Assembly: GCF_024206475.1 (NCBI RefSeq)
Contig: NZ_JAMBPR010000002.1
Coordinates: 124,001-188,000 of the forward strand
DNA from: Paraburkholderia sp. CNPSo 3274
GTDB lineage: Bacteria > Pseudomonadota > Gammaproteobacteria > Burkholderiales > Burkholderiaceae
Length of the DNA stretch: 64,000 nucleotides
Direction: 5' to 3'
Shown: positions 1-9,116 of the stretch, piece by piece
How the letters are laid out: each line of letters opens with the position of its first letter
How positions within the stretch are numbered: position 1 is the stretch's first letter
The notes under the pieces: model-generated
Databases searched by the model: none
What the model saw: only the letters and a program-made list of their open reading frames with translations
What the model was told of the DNA's origin: nothing
Program-made: the position numbers and the translations under genes

Positions 1-885
1 GAAGCGTTGACGCTCGGCGTGCGCCTCGATCGCGATCGCGCGGCAAGCGGTGTGCGAGCGCATCCACTCGATGCCGATCGAGCCGCTGCCCGCGCCCACA
101 TCCCACAGCAGCGCGCCGGGCGTCGGCGCGAGACGCGCGAGCGTGAGCGCGCGAACGTCGCGCTTCGTGATCTGACCGTCGTGGCGGTAGGCGTCGTCGG
201 GAAGGCCGGGCGTGAGCGTCCAGCCGCGCGCGAGCGTTTGCGTACGATCGCTTTCGCACTCGAACGCGACCAGATTGAGCGCCGCGGCTTCTTCGACGTG
301 CCACGCATCGGCGCGGCCTTCGATGCGGCGCTCGAGCGGGCCGCCCAAATGTTCAAGCACGGCAAGACGCGTGGCGCCGAAGCCCGCTTCGGCGAGCAAC
401 GCTGCAAGCGCCGCGGGCGTGTGCCCATCCGCGCTCAACGCGAGCACGCGCGAGCGCGGGTAGAGGTGGCGGCGCAGCGCATCGAGCGGACGGCCGACGA
501 GCGAGACCATCGCCGTATCCTGCAGCGCCCACCCCTCACGCGCCGCCGCGAGCGAGAGCGACGACGGCGCGGGCAGCACACGCATTTCACCGGGCGCCAC
601 GCGGCGCGCGAGCGTCGCGCCCACGCCGAACAGCATGGGGTCGCCGCTCGCGAGCACGCATACGGACACATTCGACTCGCGGTACGCAAGCAGCGCCTCC
701 ACGCTGAACGGCTGGGGCCACGCTTCGCGCCGCGCACGCACGCGCGAGGGCAGCATCACGAGATGGCGCTCGCCACCTGTCACGATGGCCGCGTCGAACA
801 GCGCGCGCCGCGCGTCGCGCCCGAGCCCCGCGTAGCCATCGTCGCCTATGCCCACCACCGTCAGCCATGCCTGCGTACCCTGCAT
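1..885 (-). CDS. cobL: Precorrin-6Y C5,15-methyltransferase (decarboxylating) CobL, C-terminus beyond window edge
   Basis: This open frame reads 295 codons leftward from ATG 885 and runs off the window, so its C-terminus is missing. CobL methylates C5 and C15 of precorrin-6Y and decarboxylates the C12 acetate. Residues 8-200 form a tetrapyrrole methylase domain (VVGIGDDG near the N-terminus, [11 protein letters not shown] around 80). From about residue 225 a second Rossmann methyltransferase domain begins with KRDVRALTL followed by [14 protein letters not shown], the CbiT-type SAM site, so both CobL halves are fused as in aerobic CobL. A GGGAG ribosome site lies 6 nt before the ATG. It is divergent from the riboswitch-cobG operon with about 100 nt between ATG and riboswitch. 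Family assignment is firm. Confidence 0.92.
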   Translation of the reverse strand, partial: MQGTQAWLTVVGIGDDGYAGLGRDARRALFDAAIVTGGERHLVMLPSRVRARREAWPQPFSVEALLAYRESNVSVCVLASGDPMLFGVGATLARRVAPGEMRVLPAPSSLSLAAAREGWALQDTAMVSLVGRPLDALRRHLYPRSRVLALSADGHTPAALAALLAEAGFGATRLAVLEHLGGPLERRIEGRADAWHVEEAAALNLVAFECESDRTQTLARGWTLTPGLPDDAYRHDGQITKRDVRALTLARLAPTPGALLWDVGAGSGSIGIEWMRSHTACRAIAIEAHAERQRF

Positions 886-984
886 TCGTTCTCCCGCCGT
901 TGCCTGTTTTGTTGCCGGTTTCTCTACACCGCCACGGGCCCGCGGCCCGATCGTGGGGCGGAGCACGCGTGAAAACGGGCATAA

Positions 985-1160
985 TACCGTGTCCGCCGGC
1001 GCCTTTAAGGCATAGAAGGGAACACAGCAAGCTGTGGCCGCCCCCGCGACTGTAAGCAGCGAGACCGCATCCACCCGAGCCACTGGTGTTTTACCGGGAA
1101 GGCCGATGCGGTCCACGACCTGCGAGCCAGGAGACCTGCCGGCCGAATGTTCGCGCGAAC
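985..1160 (+). promoter_or_regulatory. Cobalamin (AdoCbl) riboswitch upstream of cobG
   Basis: Conserved blocks occur in the expected order on the plus strand: AAGGGAAC near 1016, GCCGCCCCCGCGACTGTAAGC near 1037-1057 (core), GCCACTGG then CGGGAAGG near 1078-1102, and the B12 box GAGCCAGGAGACCTGCC at 1124-1140. It ends about 95 nt before the proposed cobG start. By analogy it lowers cobGHIJ expression when adenosylcobalamin is abundant. Boundaries are approximate; whether it acts on transcription or translation cannot be read directly. Confidence 0.93.
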
Positions 1161-1253
1161 CCATATCGGGCGGGGTGTACCGATACCGCTGCCGTTTCCC
1201 GCCTCCCTTGCGGGCAGCGCGCCGCTTTAGCGCGATGCTTACCCGGTACTCCC

Positions 1254-2639
1254 TTGAAACACGAAACGAAGCCCGTCTCGCCCGCTGCTGCATTGGCCGT
1301 GCTCCGCCCCTCGGCGTGCCCGGGGCTCGTACGCGTGGTCGCAGCGCGCGACGGCGCCCTGTGCCGCATCCGCCTGCCTGGCGGCGTGCTGAGCGCCGCG
1401 CGTGCGCGCGCCCTCGCCGATGCTGCGTTGACGCATGCGAGCGGCGTGCTCGAACTGACCAATCGCGCGAACCTGCAGATTCGCGGCGTGCGCGCGGGCG
1501 AGGAAGCGGCGTTGAGCGCCACGCTGATCGGCGCAGGCCTCGGCCCCGCTGGCATCGACGTCGCGAGCCCGGTCGAGCGCGCGTGCGCCGCCGACGAATT
1601 GCGCAACGTGATGCTGAGCCCGCTCGCGGGCCTCGACCCTAACGCGTTGTGCGACACGACGGCACTCGCCGCCACGCTCATCGACATGATGCAGCGCGAG
1701 CCGCGTTTCGCCACGCTCTCGCCCAAGTTCGCGCTGCAACTGGACGGCGGCGAACGTGTGGCGATGCTCGAGCATCCGCACGACATCTGGCTCGCCGCGC
1801 TGCCGCATGGCGCAACGGTGCGCTTCGCGGTGGGCCTCGCGGGTTGCCCCACGACGCACCCAATCGGCACGCTCGCTGCCGGGGACGTTTGCGCGTCGAT
1901 GCGCGCGCTGCTGCATGCATTCCTCGATCTCGCCGGTGTGGATGCAACACGCATGCGCGACGTGCTGGCCGCTCACTCGCTCGATGCGCTGCTGCAGCGC
2001 GCGCAACAGCATGGCGATTTCGCGCTGATGCGTGACAACGCCGCGTTGCACGCGTGGCGCCGCGCGGCGAGTCCCGCCGACTTGCGCCTCGGCGCGCACG
2101 CGCTGCACGCCGACGGCAGCGGCTATGTGGGCGCGCAGCCCGCGCTCGGCCGTATCGACGCGCAAACGCTGCGCGCACTCGCCGCGCTCGCCGAAGACTC
2201 AAGCGATGCGACATTGCGCGTGACGCCATGGCAAGGCGTGCTGCTGCCCAACGTGCCCGCGCACGCCATGGCCGCCGCGCTCGAACGCCTGCACGCGCTC
2301 GGCCTCGTCGTCTCGCGTACCAACCCGCTCGCGCGCCTCATCGCGTGCACGGGCTCGACGGGATGCGCAAAAAGCCACGCGGACACGAAAGCCGACGCAC
2401 GGCGCCTCGCCGCCCTGCTGCCGCCCGACGCCGAAGCCCACCTGAGCGGCTGCGAGCGCTCCTGCGCGGCCGCGCATTGCGCGCCGTTCACGTTGCTCGC
2501 CAGCGCCCCAGACCACTACGACTTGTACCAGCGCGACGACACGCAAAGCGGCTTCGGCCAGCTCGTCGCGCGCAACCTGACGATCGAAGCCGCTGCGCTC
2601 GCACTCGCGCAGCGGCCCCGGAGTACCCAAGATGTCTGA
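1254..2639 (+). CDS. cobG: Precorrin-3B synthase CobG
   Basis: CobG is the O2-dependent monooxygenase that converts precorrin-3A to precorrin-3B, the hallmark of aerobic B12 synthesis. The protein resembles sulfite/nitrite reductase family members: ferredoxin-like repeats with [10 protein letters not shown] early on, and near the C-terminus the [4Fe-4S]-siroheme cysteines in CTGSTGC and, about 35 residues later, [10 protein letters not shown]. Length from this start is 461 aa. The frame stays open upstream to 1086, but that part overlaps the riboswitch, so a TTG at 1254 (LKHETKP) is chosen as the most plausible start; it has no strong ribosome site, so the start is uncertain. The stop overlaps the cobH ATG. 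Confidence 0.88.
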   Translation: MKHETKPVSPAAALAVLRPSACPGLVRVVAARDGALCRIRLPGGVLSAARARALADAALTHASGVLELTNRANLQIRGVRAGEEAALSATLIGAGLGPAGIDVASPVERACAADELRNVMLSPLAGLDPNALCDTTALAATLIDMMQREPRFATLSPKFALQLDGGERVAMLEHPHDIWLAALPHGATVRFAVGLAGCPTTHPIGTLAAGDVCASMRALLHAFLDLAGVDATRMRDVLAAHSLDALLQRAQQHGDFALMRDNAALHAWRRAASPADLRLGAHALHADGSGYVGAQPALGRIDAQTLRALAALAEDSSDATLRVTPWQGVLLPNVPAHAMAAALERLHALGLVVSRTNPLARLIACTGSTGCAKSHADTKADARRLAALLPPDAEAHLSGCERSCAAAHCAPFTLLASAPDHYDLYQRDDTQSGFGQLVARNLTIEAAALALAQRPRSTQDV

Positions 2640-3258
2640 TTACATCCGCGACGGCCAGGCGATCTATCGCGAGTCGTTCGCGACGATCCGCGCCGAAGCC
2701 GACCTCTCGCGCATTCCCGCCGACCTCGAAAAACTCGCCGTGCGCGTGATCCACGCATGCGGCATGGTGGACGTGACCGCCGACTTCGCGTTTTCCTCAG
2801 GCGCGGGCACGGCGGGCCGCAACGCGCTCGCGGGCGGCGCGCCGATTCTCTGCGACGCGAAAATGGTCGCCTATGGCGTGACGCGCGCGCGCCTGCCCGC
2901 GAACAACGCCGTGATCTGCACGCTCGACGATCCCGCCGTACCCGATCTCGCGCGCGAGATGGGCAACACGCGCTCGGCAGCCGCGCTCGAACTGTGGCGG
3001 CCGCATCTTGCAGGCGGCGTCGTTGCGATCGGCAATGCGCCCACCGCGCTCTTCCATCTGCTCGACATGATTGCCGCCGGCGCCCCGCGCCCCGCGCTCG
3101 TCCTCGGCTTTCCCGTGGGCTTCGTCGGCGCGGCCGAGTCCAAGGCGCAACTCGCCGCCGTGAATCACGGTGTGCCCTTCGTCGTCGTGCACGGCCGCCG
3201 TGGCGGCAGCGCGATGGCCGCCGCCGCCATCAACGCACTCGCTTCGGAGACCGAATAA
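2632..3258 (+). CDS. cobH: Precorrin-8X methylmutase CobH
   Basis: CobH moves the methyl group from C11 to C12 of precorrin-8X to give hydrogenobyrinic acid. The 208-residue product is the normal length. Recognisable family segments are YIRDGQAIYRESF at the N-terminus, VRVIHACGMVDV around 36-47 containing the catalytic histidine, and the C-terminal GFPVGFVGAAESK with FVVVHGRRGGSAMAAAA. The ATG lies inside the last codons of cobG (8-nt overlap), implying translational coupling. Confidence 0.95.
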   Translation: MSDYIRDGQAIYRESFATIRAEADLSRIPADLEKLAVRVIHACGMVDVTADFAFSSGAGTAGRNALAGGAPILCDAKMVAYGVTRARLPANNAVICTLDDPAVPDLAREMGNTRSAAALELWRPHLAGGVVAIGNAPTALFHLLDMIAAGAPRPALVLGFPVGFVGAAESKAQLAAVNHGVPFVVVHGRRGGSAMAAAAINALASETE

Positions 3259-3990
3259 ATGATCCGCAAAGGACGTCTGCACGGCATTGGCGTCGGCCCC
3301 GGCGACCCCGAACTGCTCACGCTCAAGGCGCTGCGCCTGCTCAAGGCCGCACCCGTGGTCGCGTATTTCGTCGCAAAGGGCAAGAAAGGCAATGCGTTCG
3401 GCATTGTCGAGGCCCATCTCGAAGCGGAGCAGGAACGCCTGCCACTCGTGTACCCCGTGACGACCGAAGCGCTCGAACCGCCGCTCTCGTACGAAGCGAT
3501 CATCGCCGACTTCTACGACGGCGCGGCGCAAATGCTTTCGCGCCATCTCGACGCCGGACGCGACGTGGCAGTGATCTGCGAGGGCGACCCGTTCTTCTAC
3601 GGCTCGTACATGTATCTGCACGACCGGCTCGCCGCGCGCTACGAGGCCGAAGTCGTGCCGGGCGTGTGCTCGATGCTGGGCGGCGCGGCCGTGCTGGGCG
3701 TGCCGCTCGTCTACCGCAACCAGAGCCTCGCAATACTCTCGGGCGTGCTGCCGGAGGACGAATTGCGCCGCCGCCTGGCCGACGCGGACGCCGCCGTCAT
3801 CATGAAACTGGGCCGCAACTTCGACAAGGTGCGCCGCGTGCTGGGCGAGCTGGGCCTCGCGCAGCGCGCGCTGTATGTCGAGCGCGCAACGATGGCGAAC
3901 CAGCGCATCGTCCCACTCGACGACGTCGATCCGATGGCTTCGCCCTACTTCTCGCTGCTCGTCGTGCCGGGGGTGAAATGGCAGTCGTGA
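3259..3990 (+). CDS. cobI: Precorrin-2 C20-methyltransferase CobI
   Basis: CobI uses SAM to methylate C20 of precorrin-2, giving precorrin-3A. At 243 aa it is a standard single-domain class III methyltransferase: [16 protein letters not shown] at residues 6-21, [19 protein letters not shown] near 110 and [12 protein letters not shown] near 132. The ATG follows the cobH stop with no gap, and the 3' end overlaps cobJ by 13 nt. It is the third gene of the riboswitch-led operon. Confidence 0.95.
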   Translation: MIRKGRLHGIGVGPGDPELLTLKALRLLKAAPVVAYFVAKGKKGNAFGIVEAHLEAEQERLPLVYPVTTEALEPPLSYEAIIADFYDGAAQMLSRHLDAGRDVAVICEGDPFFYGSYMYLHDRLAARYEAEVVPGVCSMLGGAAVLGVPLVYRNQSLAILSGVLPEDELRRRLADADAAVIMKLGRNFDKVRRVLGELGLAQRALYVERATMANQRIVPLDDVDPMASPYFSLLVVPGVKWQS

Positions 3991-5690
3991 CGCCGCCCGC
4001 CATCGTCATTCTCGGGCCCGGCGCGCTCGCCACGGCGCGGCGCGTGCAGGCGCTTTACCCAGGCGCGCAGGTCCATGCGCTGCAAGGCCGCGTGGAAGGC
4101 GATGTCGCGTTCAGCGAGCTTGGCGCGCATTTGCGCGAATGCTATACGCGCGGCATGCCCATCGTCGCGCTATGCGCGGCGGGCATCGTGATCCGGTGCC
4201 TCGCGCCGCTCTTTGCCAACAAGGGCGCGGAGCCACCGGTGCTCGCGCTCGCCGAGGATGGCAGCGCCGTCGTGCCGCTGCTCGGTGGGCTCACCGGCGT
4301 GAACGTCATGGCGCGCGAAATTGGCGCGGCGCTCGCGGTTGCGCCCGCCATCACCACGAGCGGCGAATTGCGCTTCGGCACCTGCCTGCTCGATCCGCCC
4401 GCGGGCTATGCGCTGGCGAGCCTCGCGCAAGGCAAGCGCTTTGTCTCCGATCTGCTTGCGGGCGCAACGACACGCGTGGATGGGCAGGCACCTTGGCTGG
4501 AGAACGTCGATCTGCCGCGCGACGCGGCGGCGCGCCATGCCATCCGGGTGAGCGCGCACACGTGGGACGGCAGTCCCGACGACCTCGTGATTCATCCGCG
4601 CAGCATCGTCGCGGCTGTGAGCGCGCCGCATGAGGCGCTTGCCGATAGCGTGCGCCGCGCACTCGATGCACACGGCCTCGCGCCGCTCGCGCTGGCGGCA
4701 CTCGTCGCCCCTTCTGCACACATGCGCGATGCGTCGCTCGCACGGGCGGCAACGGAACTCGGCGTACCGCTGCGCTTCGTCGATAGCGCGGAGAACACGC
4801 CGCAAGTCACGCTCGCCGCCCTCGACTTTGCGGCGGACGTCGAGCGCTACGCGCCGAACGAAAACGGCATCGCCCTCGCCTGCGCGGCCGCGCCGCTCGA
4901 CCCGCTCGCGCTGGGCCGCGCGCGCGGCAAGCTTACGGTGCTGGGCCTCGGCCCCGGCCGCGCCGACTTGCTCACGCCCGCCGCGCGCGCCGCGCTCGAC
5001 AGCGCCACCGATATCGTCGGCTACGCAACCTATGTGGAAATGGCGGGCCCGTTTCGCGTGGACCAGCAGCGCCACGCCACCGACAACCGCGAAGAAGTGC
5101 AGCGCGCCCGCCACGCGTTCGAGATGGCGAGCGAGGGCCGGCGCGTGGCCGTGGTCTCGTCGGGCGACCCCGGTGTGTTCGCCATGGCGGCCGCCGTGCT
5201 CGAAGCGCTCGAAGGTTCGGGCAACTCGCGCTGGCACGCCGTCGAGCTGGCGATCGTGCCAGGCGTTTCCGCCGCGCTCGCCACGGCCGCGCAAGTCGGC
5301 GCGCCGCTCGGCCACGACTTCTGCGTGCTTTCGCTCTCCGACAACCTGAAGCCGTGGACGGTGATCGAAAAGCGCCTGCTTCACGCGGCGCAGGCCGATC
5401 TCGTGATGGCGTTCTACAACCCCATCTCGCGTGCGCGGCCCTGGCAGCTCGAGCGCGCGCTGGAAATCGTGCGCAGCGTGCGCGCACCGCACACGCGCGT
5501 GGTGCTGGGCCGCGACGTGGGCCGCCCCGGCGAGACGCTGCGCGCCACGACCCTGGGCGAATTGCGTTCGGCGGACGTCGATATGCGCACGATGGTGATC
5601 GTCGGGTCGTCGGCCACGCGCGGGTTCGCCCGCGGCGACGGCGGCGAGTGGATTTATACGCCGCGCTGGTATCGTGAGGATGCCGAATAA
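3978..5690 (+). CDS. cobJ: CbiG-CobJ fusion: cobalamin biosynthesis protein / precorrin-3B C17-methyltransferase
   Basis: The 570-aa product joins two units. Residues 1 to about 300 are CbiG-like: an N-terminal domain ([22 protein letters not shown], 68-89, then [15 protein letters not shown], 101-115), a middle domain, and a CbiG_C/CobE-like part ([20 protein letters not shown], 210-229). Residues from about 318 are the CobJ SAM methyltransferase ([48 protein letters not shown]), which methylates C17 with ring contraction. In anaerobic pathways CbiG opens the delta-lactone; in aerobic CobJ fusions the role of the CbiG part is unclear. ATG 3978 overlaps cobI. The frame is open much further upstream, but that is only antisense-like read-through of cobH and cobI. 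Confidence 0.92.
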   Translation: MAVVTPPAIVILGPGALATARRVQALYPGAQVHALQGRVEGDVAFSELGAHLRECYTRGMPIVALCAAGIVIRCLAPLFANKGAEPPVLALAEDGSAVVPLLGGLTGVNVMAREIGAALAVAPAITTSGELRFGTCLLDPPAGYALASLAQGKRFVSDLLAGATTRVDGQAPWLENVDLPRDAAARHAIRVSAHTWDGSPDDLVIHPRSIVAAVSAPHEALADSVRRALDAHGLAPLALAALVAPSAHMRDASLARAATELGVPLRFVDSAENTPQVTLAALDFAADVERYAPNENGIALACAAAPLDPLALGRARGKLTVLGLGPGRADLLTPAARAALDSATDIVGYATYVEMAGPFRVDQQRHATDNREEVQRARHAFEMASEGRRVAVVSSGDPGVFAMAAAVLEALEGSGNSRWHAVELAIVPGVSAALATAAQVGAPLGHDFCVLSLSDNLKPWTVIEKRLLHAAQADLVMAFYNPISRARPWQLERALEIVRSVRAPHTRVVLGRDVGRPGETLRATTLGELRSADVDMRTMVIVGSSATRGFARGDGGEWIYTPRWYREDAE

Positions 5691-5691
5691 A

Positions 5692-5709
5692 AAGGCGTGC
5701 TCACGCCTT
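5692..5709. terminator. Bidirectional terminator-like hairpin between convergent cobJ and GGDEF gene
   Basis: AAGGCGTG (5692-5699) is followed after 2 nt by its reverse complement CACGCCTT (5702-5709). In practice this folds as a 6-bp stem with a 6-nt loop. It directly follows the cobJ TAA and covers the last codons of the convergent GGDEF gene. A-rich DNA precedes it (AATAAAAAGG), giving U residues for leftward transcripts. The stem is short, so it may be weak. Confidence 0.5.
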
Positions 5710-7272
5710 CAAAGTGGGTAGCGAGTCGCGCGGGTCGGGTGGCGCGCCCTCGAATTCGCGCGCCTTCACCTGGTTGCGACCCGCCTGCTTCGCCGCGTAA
5801 AGCTCCGCGTCGGCGGCGCGCAGCAGCGCCTGCGCGCCTTCGCGCTCGCGCGGCACGCAGGTGGCGCAGCCAATGCTCACGGTCAGCGTGCCATGTTCGC
5901 TGTGCTCGTGCGCGATTCCCAGCGCCGCCACTTGCTGGCGCACTCCTTCCGCGATTTTCACTGCGCCATCGGCAGGCGTGGCCGGCAGGACCACGGCGAA
6001 CTCCTCGCCACCGTAGCGCGCAACCATGTCCGTCGCGCGGCGGCAGGCCTCGCGTATCGCGCGGGCCACAGCGGCGAGCACTCGATCGCCCTCGGCGTGC
6101 CCGTAGAAGTCGTTGAAGAGCTTGAACTTGTCGATGTCGATGAAGAGCACCGAAAGCGGTTCGCCCGCGCGTCTCGCGTGCTGCCATTCGGTTTCGATGC
6201 GCAAGTCGAGCGCGCGCCGGTTGAAGAGGCTCGTGAGCGCGTCGGTGACCGCGAGGCGTTCGAATTCTTTTTGCGTGGCGAGCCGCGTGCGCATCGAAAA
6301 TGCGAGCAGCCACGACGATGCGGCGACCAGCGCGCCGAAGATCAACGCCATCGGCGCGTAGATGCGCAGGCGGTGGCGCCATGCGTCGAGCGCGCCGTCC
6401 ACGGAAGGCGCGACCACCGCGATGAGCGACGTGTGCGGAACGCGCTTAAACGTGTAGATGCGCTCGACCGCGTCCGCCTCGCCCGCGGCGATGAACGTCC
6501 CGGCACTGGTTTTCAGCATCGGCTGCACATAATCCAGCTCGCTGATTTGCGCCCCCACTTCGTAGTCCGAATAGGGACGGTGCGCGAGCATCGTCCCGTC
6601 GCTCAGCAGGACGAACGCGCTGCCCCTGGGGTCAACGTCGATCCGGTCGAATAGTTGCTGAAAATATGCGAGCCGAAGCGTGAGTAGCACGACGCCGCCA
6701 AACGAGCCGTCGTACTCGCTCACGCGGCGTGACAGCGCAATCGAATATTGGCCTTCGCGCGTGCGCGAGCGAATTGGGTCTGAAATATACAGGCCGACCG
6801 AGCGCTCGTGCTGCGCCGTGAAATAGTCCCGGTCCGCGAGATTGACGCCGGGATACGCGCGGCCGTCCCGCGATTCGACGATATGGCCGCTCGCGTCGGC
6901 GTAGAACGCGTCGTCAAGATACGCGCCGGTCGCCACGCGGCCGAACAGCAGCTTGCGGCGGATGTCGGCAGGAAGGCTTTGCGCGCGCGGGTCGCGCGCG
7001 CTATCGGCGGCATCGAGCAGCAAGAGGTCGTAGATGCCGAAATTCGCCTCGAGGTCGTTCGACATCAGCGCAACGAGCGAGGCCGAATTGTGCTGCGTGC
7101 TGACGATGGCCTGCGTGCGCTGCTGCATCAGCCCCACCAGCACGATGGCCACGATGGCCGCGCCGACTAACGAGCCCATCGTGCCGACAATGAACGGATG
7201 GCTCCCCACCCACTGCATGAGCGCCCGATTCCGTTGGCAGAGGATTCGCAAACATCGTGTCCAGAGCTTCAT
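5701..7272 (-). CDS. Membrane-bound diguanylate cyclase (Cache-type sensor plus GGDEF)
   Basis: The 523-aa protein has a transmembrane helix at about 27-49, a periplasmic region of roughly 250 residues that looks like a double Cache ligand sensor (DAFYADASGHIVESRDG, then YPGVNLADRDYF), a second helix at about 303-325, and a cytoplasmic GGDEF domain from 340. The active-site motif is GGEEF (421-425), and RATD lies five residues before it, matching the product-inhibition I-site, so an active, feedback-inhibited c-di-GMP synthase is expected. ATG 7272 (MKLWT) has AAGAGGAAA upstream; an in-frame extension to 7491 lacks support. It is divergent from a PilZ gene 211 nt away, suggesting a producer-effector pair. 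The sensed ligand is unknown. Confidence 0.88.
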   Translation of the reverse strand: MKLWTRCLRILCQRNRALMQWVGSHPFIVGTMGSLVGAAIVAIVLVGLMQQRTQAIVSTQHNSASLVALMSNDLEANFGIYDLLLLDAADSARDPRAQSLPADIRRKLLFGRVATGAYLDDAFYADASGHIVESRDGRAYPGVNLADRDYFTAQHERSVGLYISDPIRSRTREGQYSIALSRRVSEYDGSFGGVVLLTLRLAYFQQLFDRIDVDPRGSAFVLLSDGTMLAHRPYSDYEVGAQISELDYVQPMLKTSAGTFIAAGEADAVERIYTFKRVPHTSLIAVVAPSVDGALDAWRHRLRIYAPMALIFGALVAASSWLLAFSMRTRLATQKEFERLAVTDALTSLFNRRALDLRIETEWQHARRAGEPLSVLFIDIDKFKLFNDFYGHAEGDRVLAAVARAIREACRRATDMVARYGGEEFAVVLPATPADGAVKIAEGVRQQVAALGIAHEHSEHGTLTVSIGCATCVPREREGAQALLRAADAELYAAKQAGRNQVKAREFEGAPPDPRDSLPTLKA

Positions 7273-7483
7273 GAGGCGTTTCCTCTTGCTCCGCTCGTTT
7301 GATTTACACCGCTTGTACCGCGTGCCGACCGAATACAGATTGCATGCAGCGGCCATCATACTGCGCCTCGCGAAACCGCCTTCGAATCGCGGCACGCGCT
7401 CAATTTCCCTGCCGCAGCGCCGTAAACCAGTTGAACCCGCGAAGTGAATTCGCGACGCGAACCGCTCACCGCCCCCTGCACCG

Positions 7484-8440
7484 ATGACCAACCTGACCGC
7501 CGAAGATCAAGCCGAAGCCCGCGACGCCGCAACCGAAGCCGCCCCGCTCACGCCGGAAGCCATGCCGGTAGGCGAGCCGCTCGCCTGGCCTGTCGTCGAT
7601 CGCGACGGCGCCTTGCTGCTCGACGCCGGCTCGGTGCTGGTGGGCGAAGCGGAACGCAACTTTCTGTTCCAGCATTTCACTCCGTATCGCGGCGACGTAG
7701 AAAGGCTCAAGGTCAGGCGGGAGAGCGCGACGGCCACGAATGCGGCCAATGCCGGCGATACAGCCGCCACCACGCGCGACATGCACCTGAACATCGGCGC
7801 GCTGATGGGCCTGCGTCCGCAGATGGGCGCGAGCGGCGCGCCGATGCACCCATGCCGCCTGATCGGCTTCGCCCCCAACGAGGCGCTTTTCGTGACGACG
7901 CCCTATGTCGATGGCCGCCCCATCGCCGTCACGCCGGGCGAAAACGTGGAGATCGTCGCGATTGCAAGCCAGGCCGTCTATCGCTTCGTATGCACCGTGC
8001 ATGCGCTCAGCCACTCGCCGCTGGACTACCTCGTGCTTTCGAAGGCCGCCAACATCCGTCGCCTGCGCGAACGGCGCTCGATTCGCGTGCGCGCGCAATT
8101 TCCCGTGCGCTACGGCATCGGCGAGGAAGGCGCGGGTTATGACGGCGTGGCGCTCGCGCGCGGAATCAGCGCCCTCGGGCTTTCGGTGAGCGCCGCGTGG
8201 GCGCTCGGCAAGGTTGGCGAGCGGCTGCGCGTGGCATTCCAGCTGCGCTCGGGCGACAACGCAACTGCGATCGAAACCACCGCGATCATCCGCAACGTGC
8301 AGGCGGAAACGGGCGCACCCACGCACGCGACGCTTGGCCTCGAACTCGACCGCCTCACGCCCGCCGAGCAGATGGCGATGAAAGTCTACGTATTTGATCG
8401 TCAGGACGACGTGCTGTACTGGACCGGCGGCACGCGCTAA
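7484..8440 (+). CDS. PilZ-domain protein with YcgR-like N-terminal domain (c-di-GMP effector)
   Basis: The 318-aa protein has an Ala-rich N-terminus, a central YcgR-like domain (about 100-190) and a C-terminal PilZ domain (about 195-310). The c-di-GMP arginine motif RxxxR is present (R197-R201 within RERRSIRV). The second PilZ motif, normally D/NxSxxG, reads GISALG at 227-232: the Asp/Asn is replaced by Gly, while Ser and the final Gly remain. Binding may therefore be altered. YcgR proteins slow flagellar rotation on binding c-di-GMP. Its position divergent from a diguanylate cyclase fits an effector role. No clear ribosome site precedes ATG 7484. Confidence 0.8.
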   Translation: MTNLTAEDQAEARDAATEAAPLTPEAMPVGEPLAWPVVDRDGALLLDAGSVLVGEAERNFLFQHFTPYRGDVERLKVRRESATATNAANAGDTAATTRDMHLNIGALMGLRPQMGASGAPMHPCRLIGFAPNEALFVTTPYVDGRPIAVTPGENVEIVAIASQAVYRFVCTVHALSHSPLDYLVLSKAANIRRLRERRSIRVRAQFPVRYGIGEEGAGYDGVALARGISALGLSVSAAWALGKVGERLRVAFQLRSGDNATAIETTAIIRNVQAETGAPTHATLGLELDRLTPAEQMAMKVYVFDRQDDVLYWTGGTR

Positions 8441-8447
8441 CGAGCGT

Positions 8448-9116
8448 TCAGGCGAGCAACGCCTCCGCGTTCAGGCACTCACCGGCCCATGCATGGGCGA
8501 GTGCCTCGCAGCGCCCAAAGCGCAGCGCGCCAAGTTCGCAATCGATCACCGTGACGTGGTCGGCGTGGCGTGGCCGCGCGGGCCACTGCGTCGTGCGGCC
8601 GTCGCTGAAAAGCCAGAGATGGCGCGCGCGCGCCGGATCGCGGCGCGCGGCAGTTTCGAGCACTTGCGCCGCGCGGCCGATGCCCGCTTCCAGCGGCGTG
8701 CCGCCGCCCCCGCCGATAGGCTCGATCCAGCGCTCGTTCCACCAGCGCGGCACCGTGGGCCCGAACCTCAGCTCGGCGCCGGCGCCGCCGAAAGCAATCA
8801 GCGCCACTTCCACACGCTCGGCGCGGGCGCGGGCGAACAGCGCGATCAACAACCCCTTGGCAAGCGCGAGCTGGCCGCGCGCGAGCATCGAGGCCGAGCA
8901 GTCCAGCACGAAGCAATGGAGCGCGCCGGAACCCGTCTTGCGTTTGGCGAAGCGCAAATGTTGCGCCTGCAACGATCCGGCGCGTTTGGCCGCGAGCGTG
9001 GGCGGCCAGGCGATGCACTCGCCGTGCTTTGCAACTTGCGCGGAACCGCGCCCCGGGCCTTCTCGCCGTCGAGCGCCGCCCTGTGCCGAGGCGGCGGCCT
9101 GTGCCCGACGGGTCAG
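8448..9116 (-). CDS. VWA-domain portion of ChlD-type cobaltochelatase subunit (probable -1 frameshift product)
   Basis: This frame encodes a von Willebrand A domain: [23 protein letters not shown] carries the MIDAS DxSxS metal site, with [12 protein letters not shown] and FSDGR further on. Such domains form the C-terminal half of the medium subunit (ChlD/CobT role) of Mg- or Co-chelatases. The frame has no convincing own start: only a CTG overlapping the stop of the AAA+ gene (coordinate used here) or an ATG 200 nt inside that gene. It lies in the -1 frame relative to the AAA+ frame, and an A7 run sits just before the AAA+ stop, so it is probably translated as an AAA+-VWA fusion (8448-10150, about 567 aa) by ribosomal frameshifting. 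The domain call is firm; the mechanism is inferred. Confidence 0.82.
   Translation of the reverse strand: MTRRAQAAASAQGGARRREGPGRGSAQVAKHGECIAWPPTLAAKRAGSLQAQHLRFAKRKTGSGALHCFVLDCSASMLARGQLALAKGLLIALFARARAERVEVALIAFGGAGAELRFGPTVPRWWNERWIEPIGGGGGTPLEAGIGRAAQVLETAARRDPARARHLWLFSDGRTTQWPARPRHADHVTVIDCELGALRFGRCEALAHAWAGECLNAEALLA

Noticed and set aside
7..972. 321-codon plus-strand frame at the left edge
   Set aside because: It is antisense to cobL, whose frame runs off the window end and shows clear methyltransferase motifs.
2757..3977. N-terminal 407 codons of the long frame leading into cobJ
   Set aside because: This part overlaps cobH and cobI in another frame and is Arg-rich without motifs; CbiG-CobJ similarity starts at ATG 3978.
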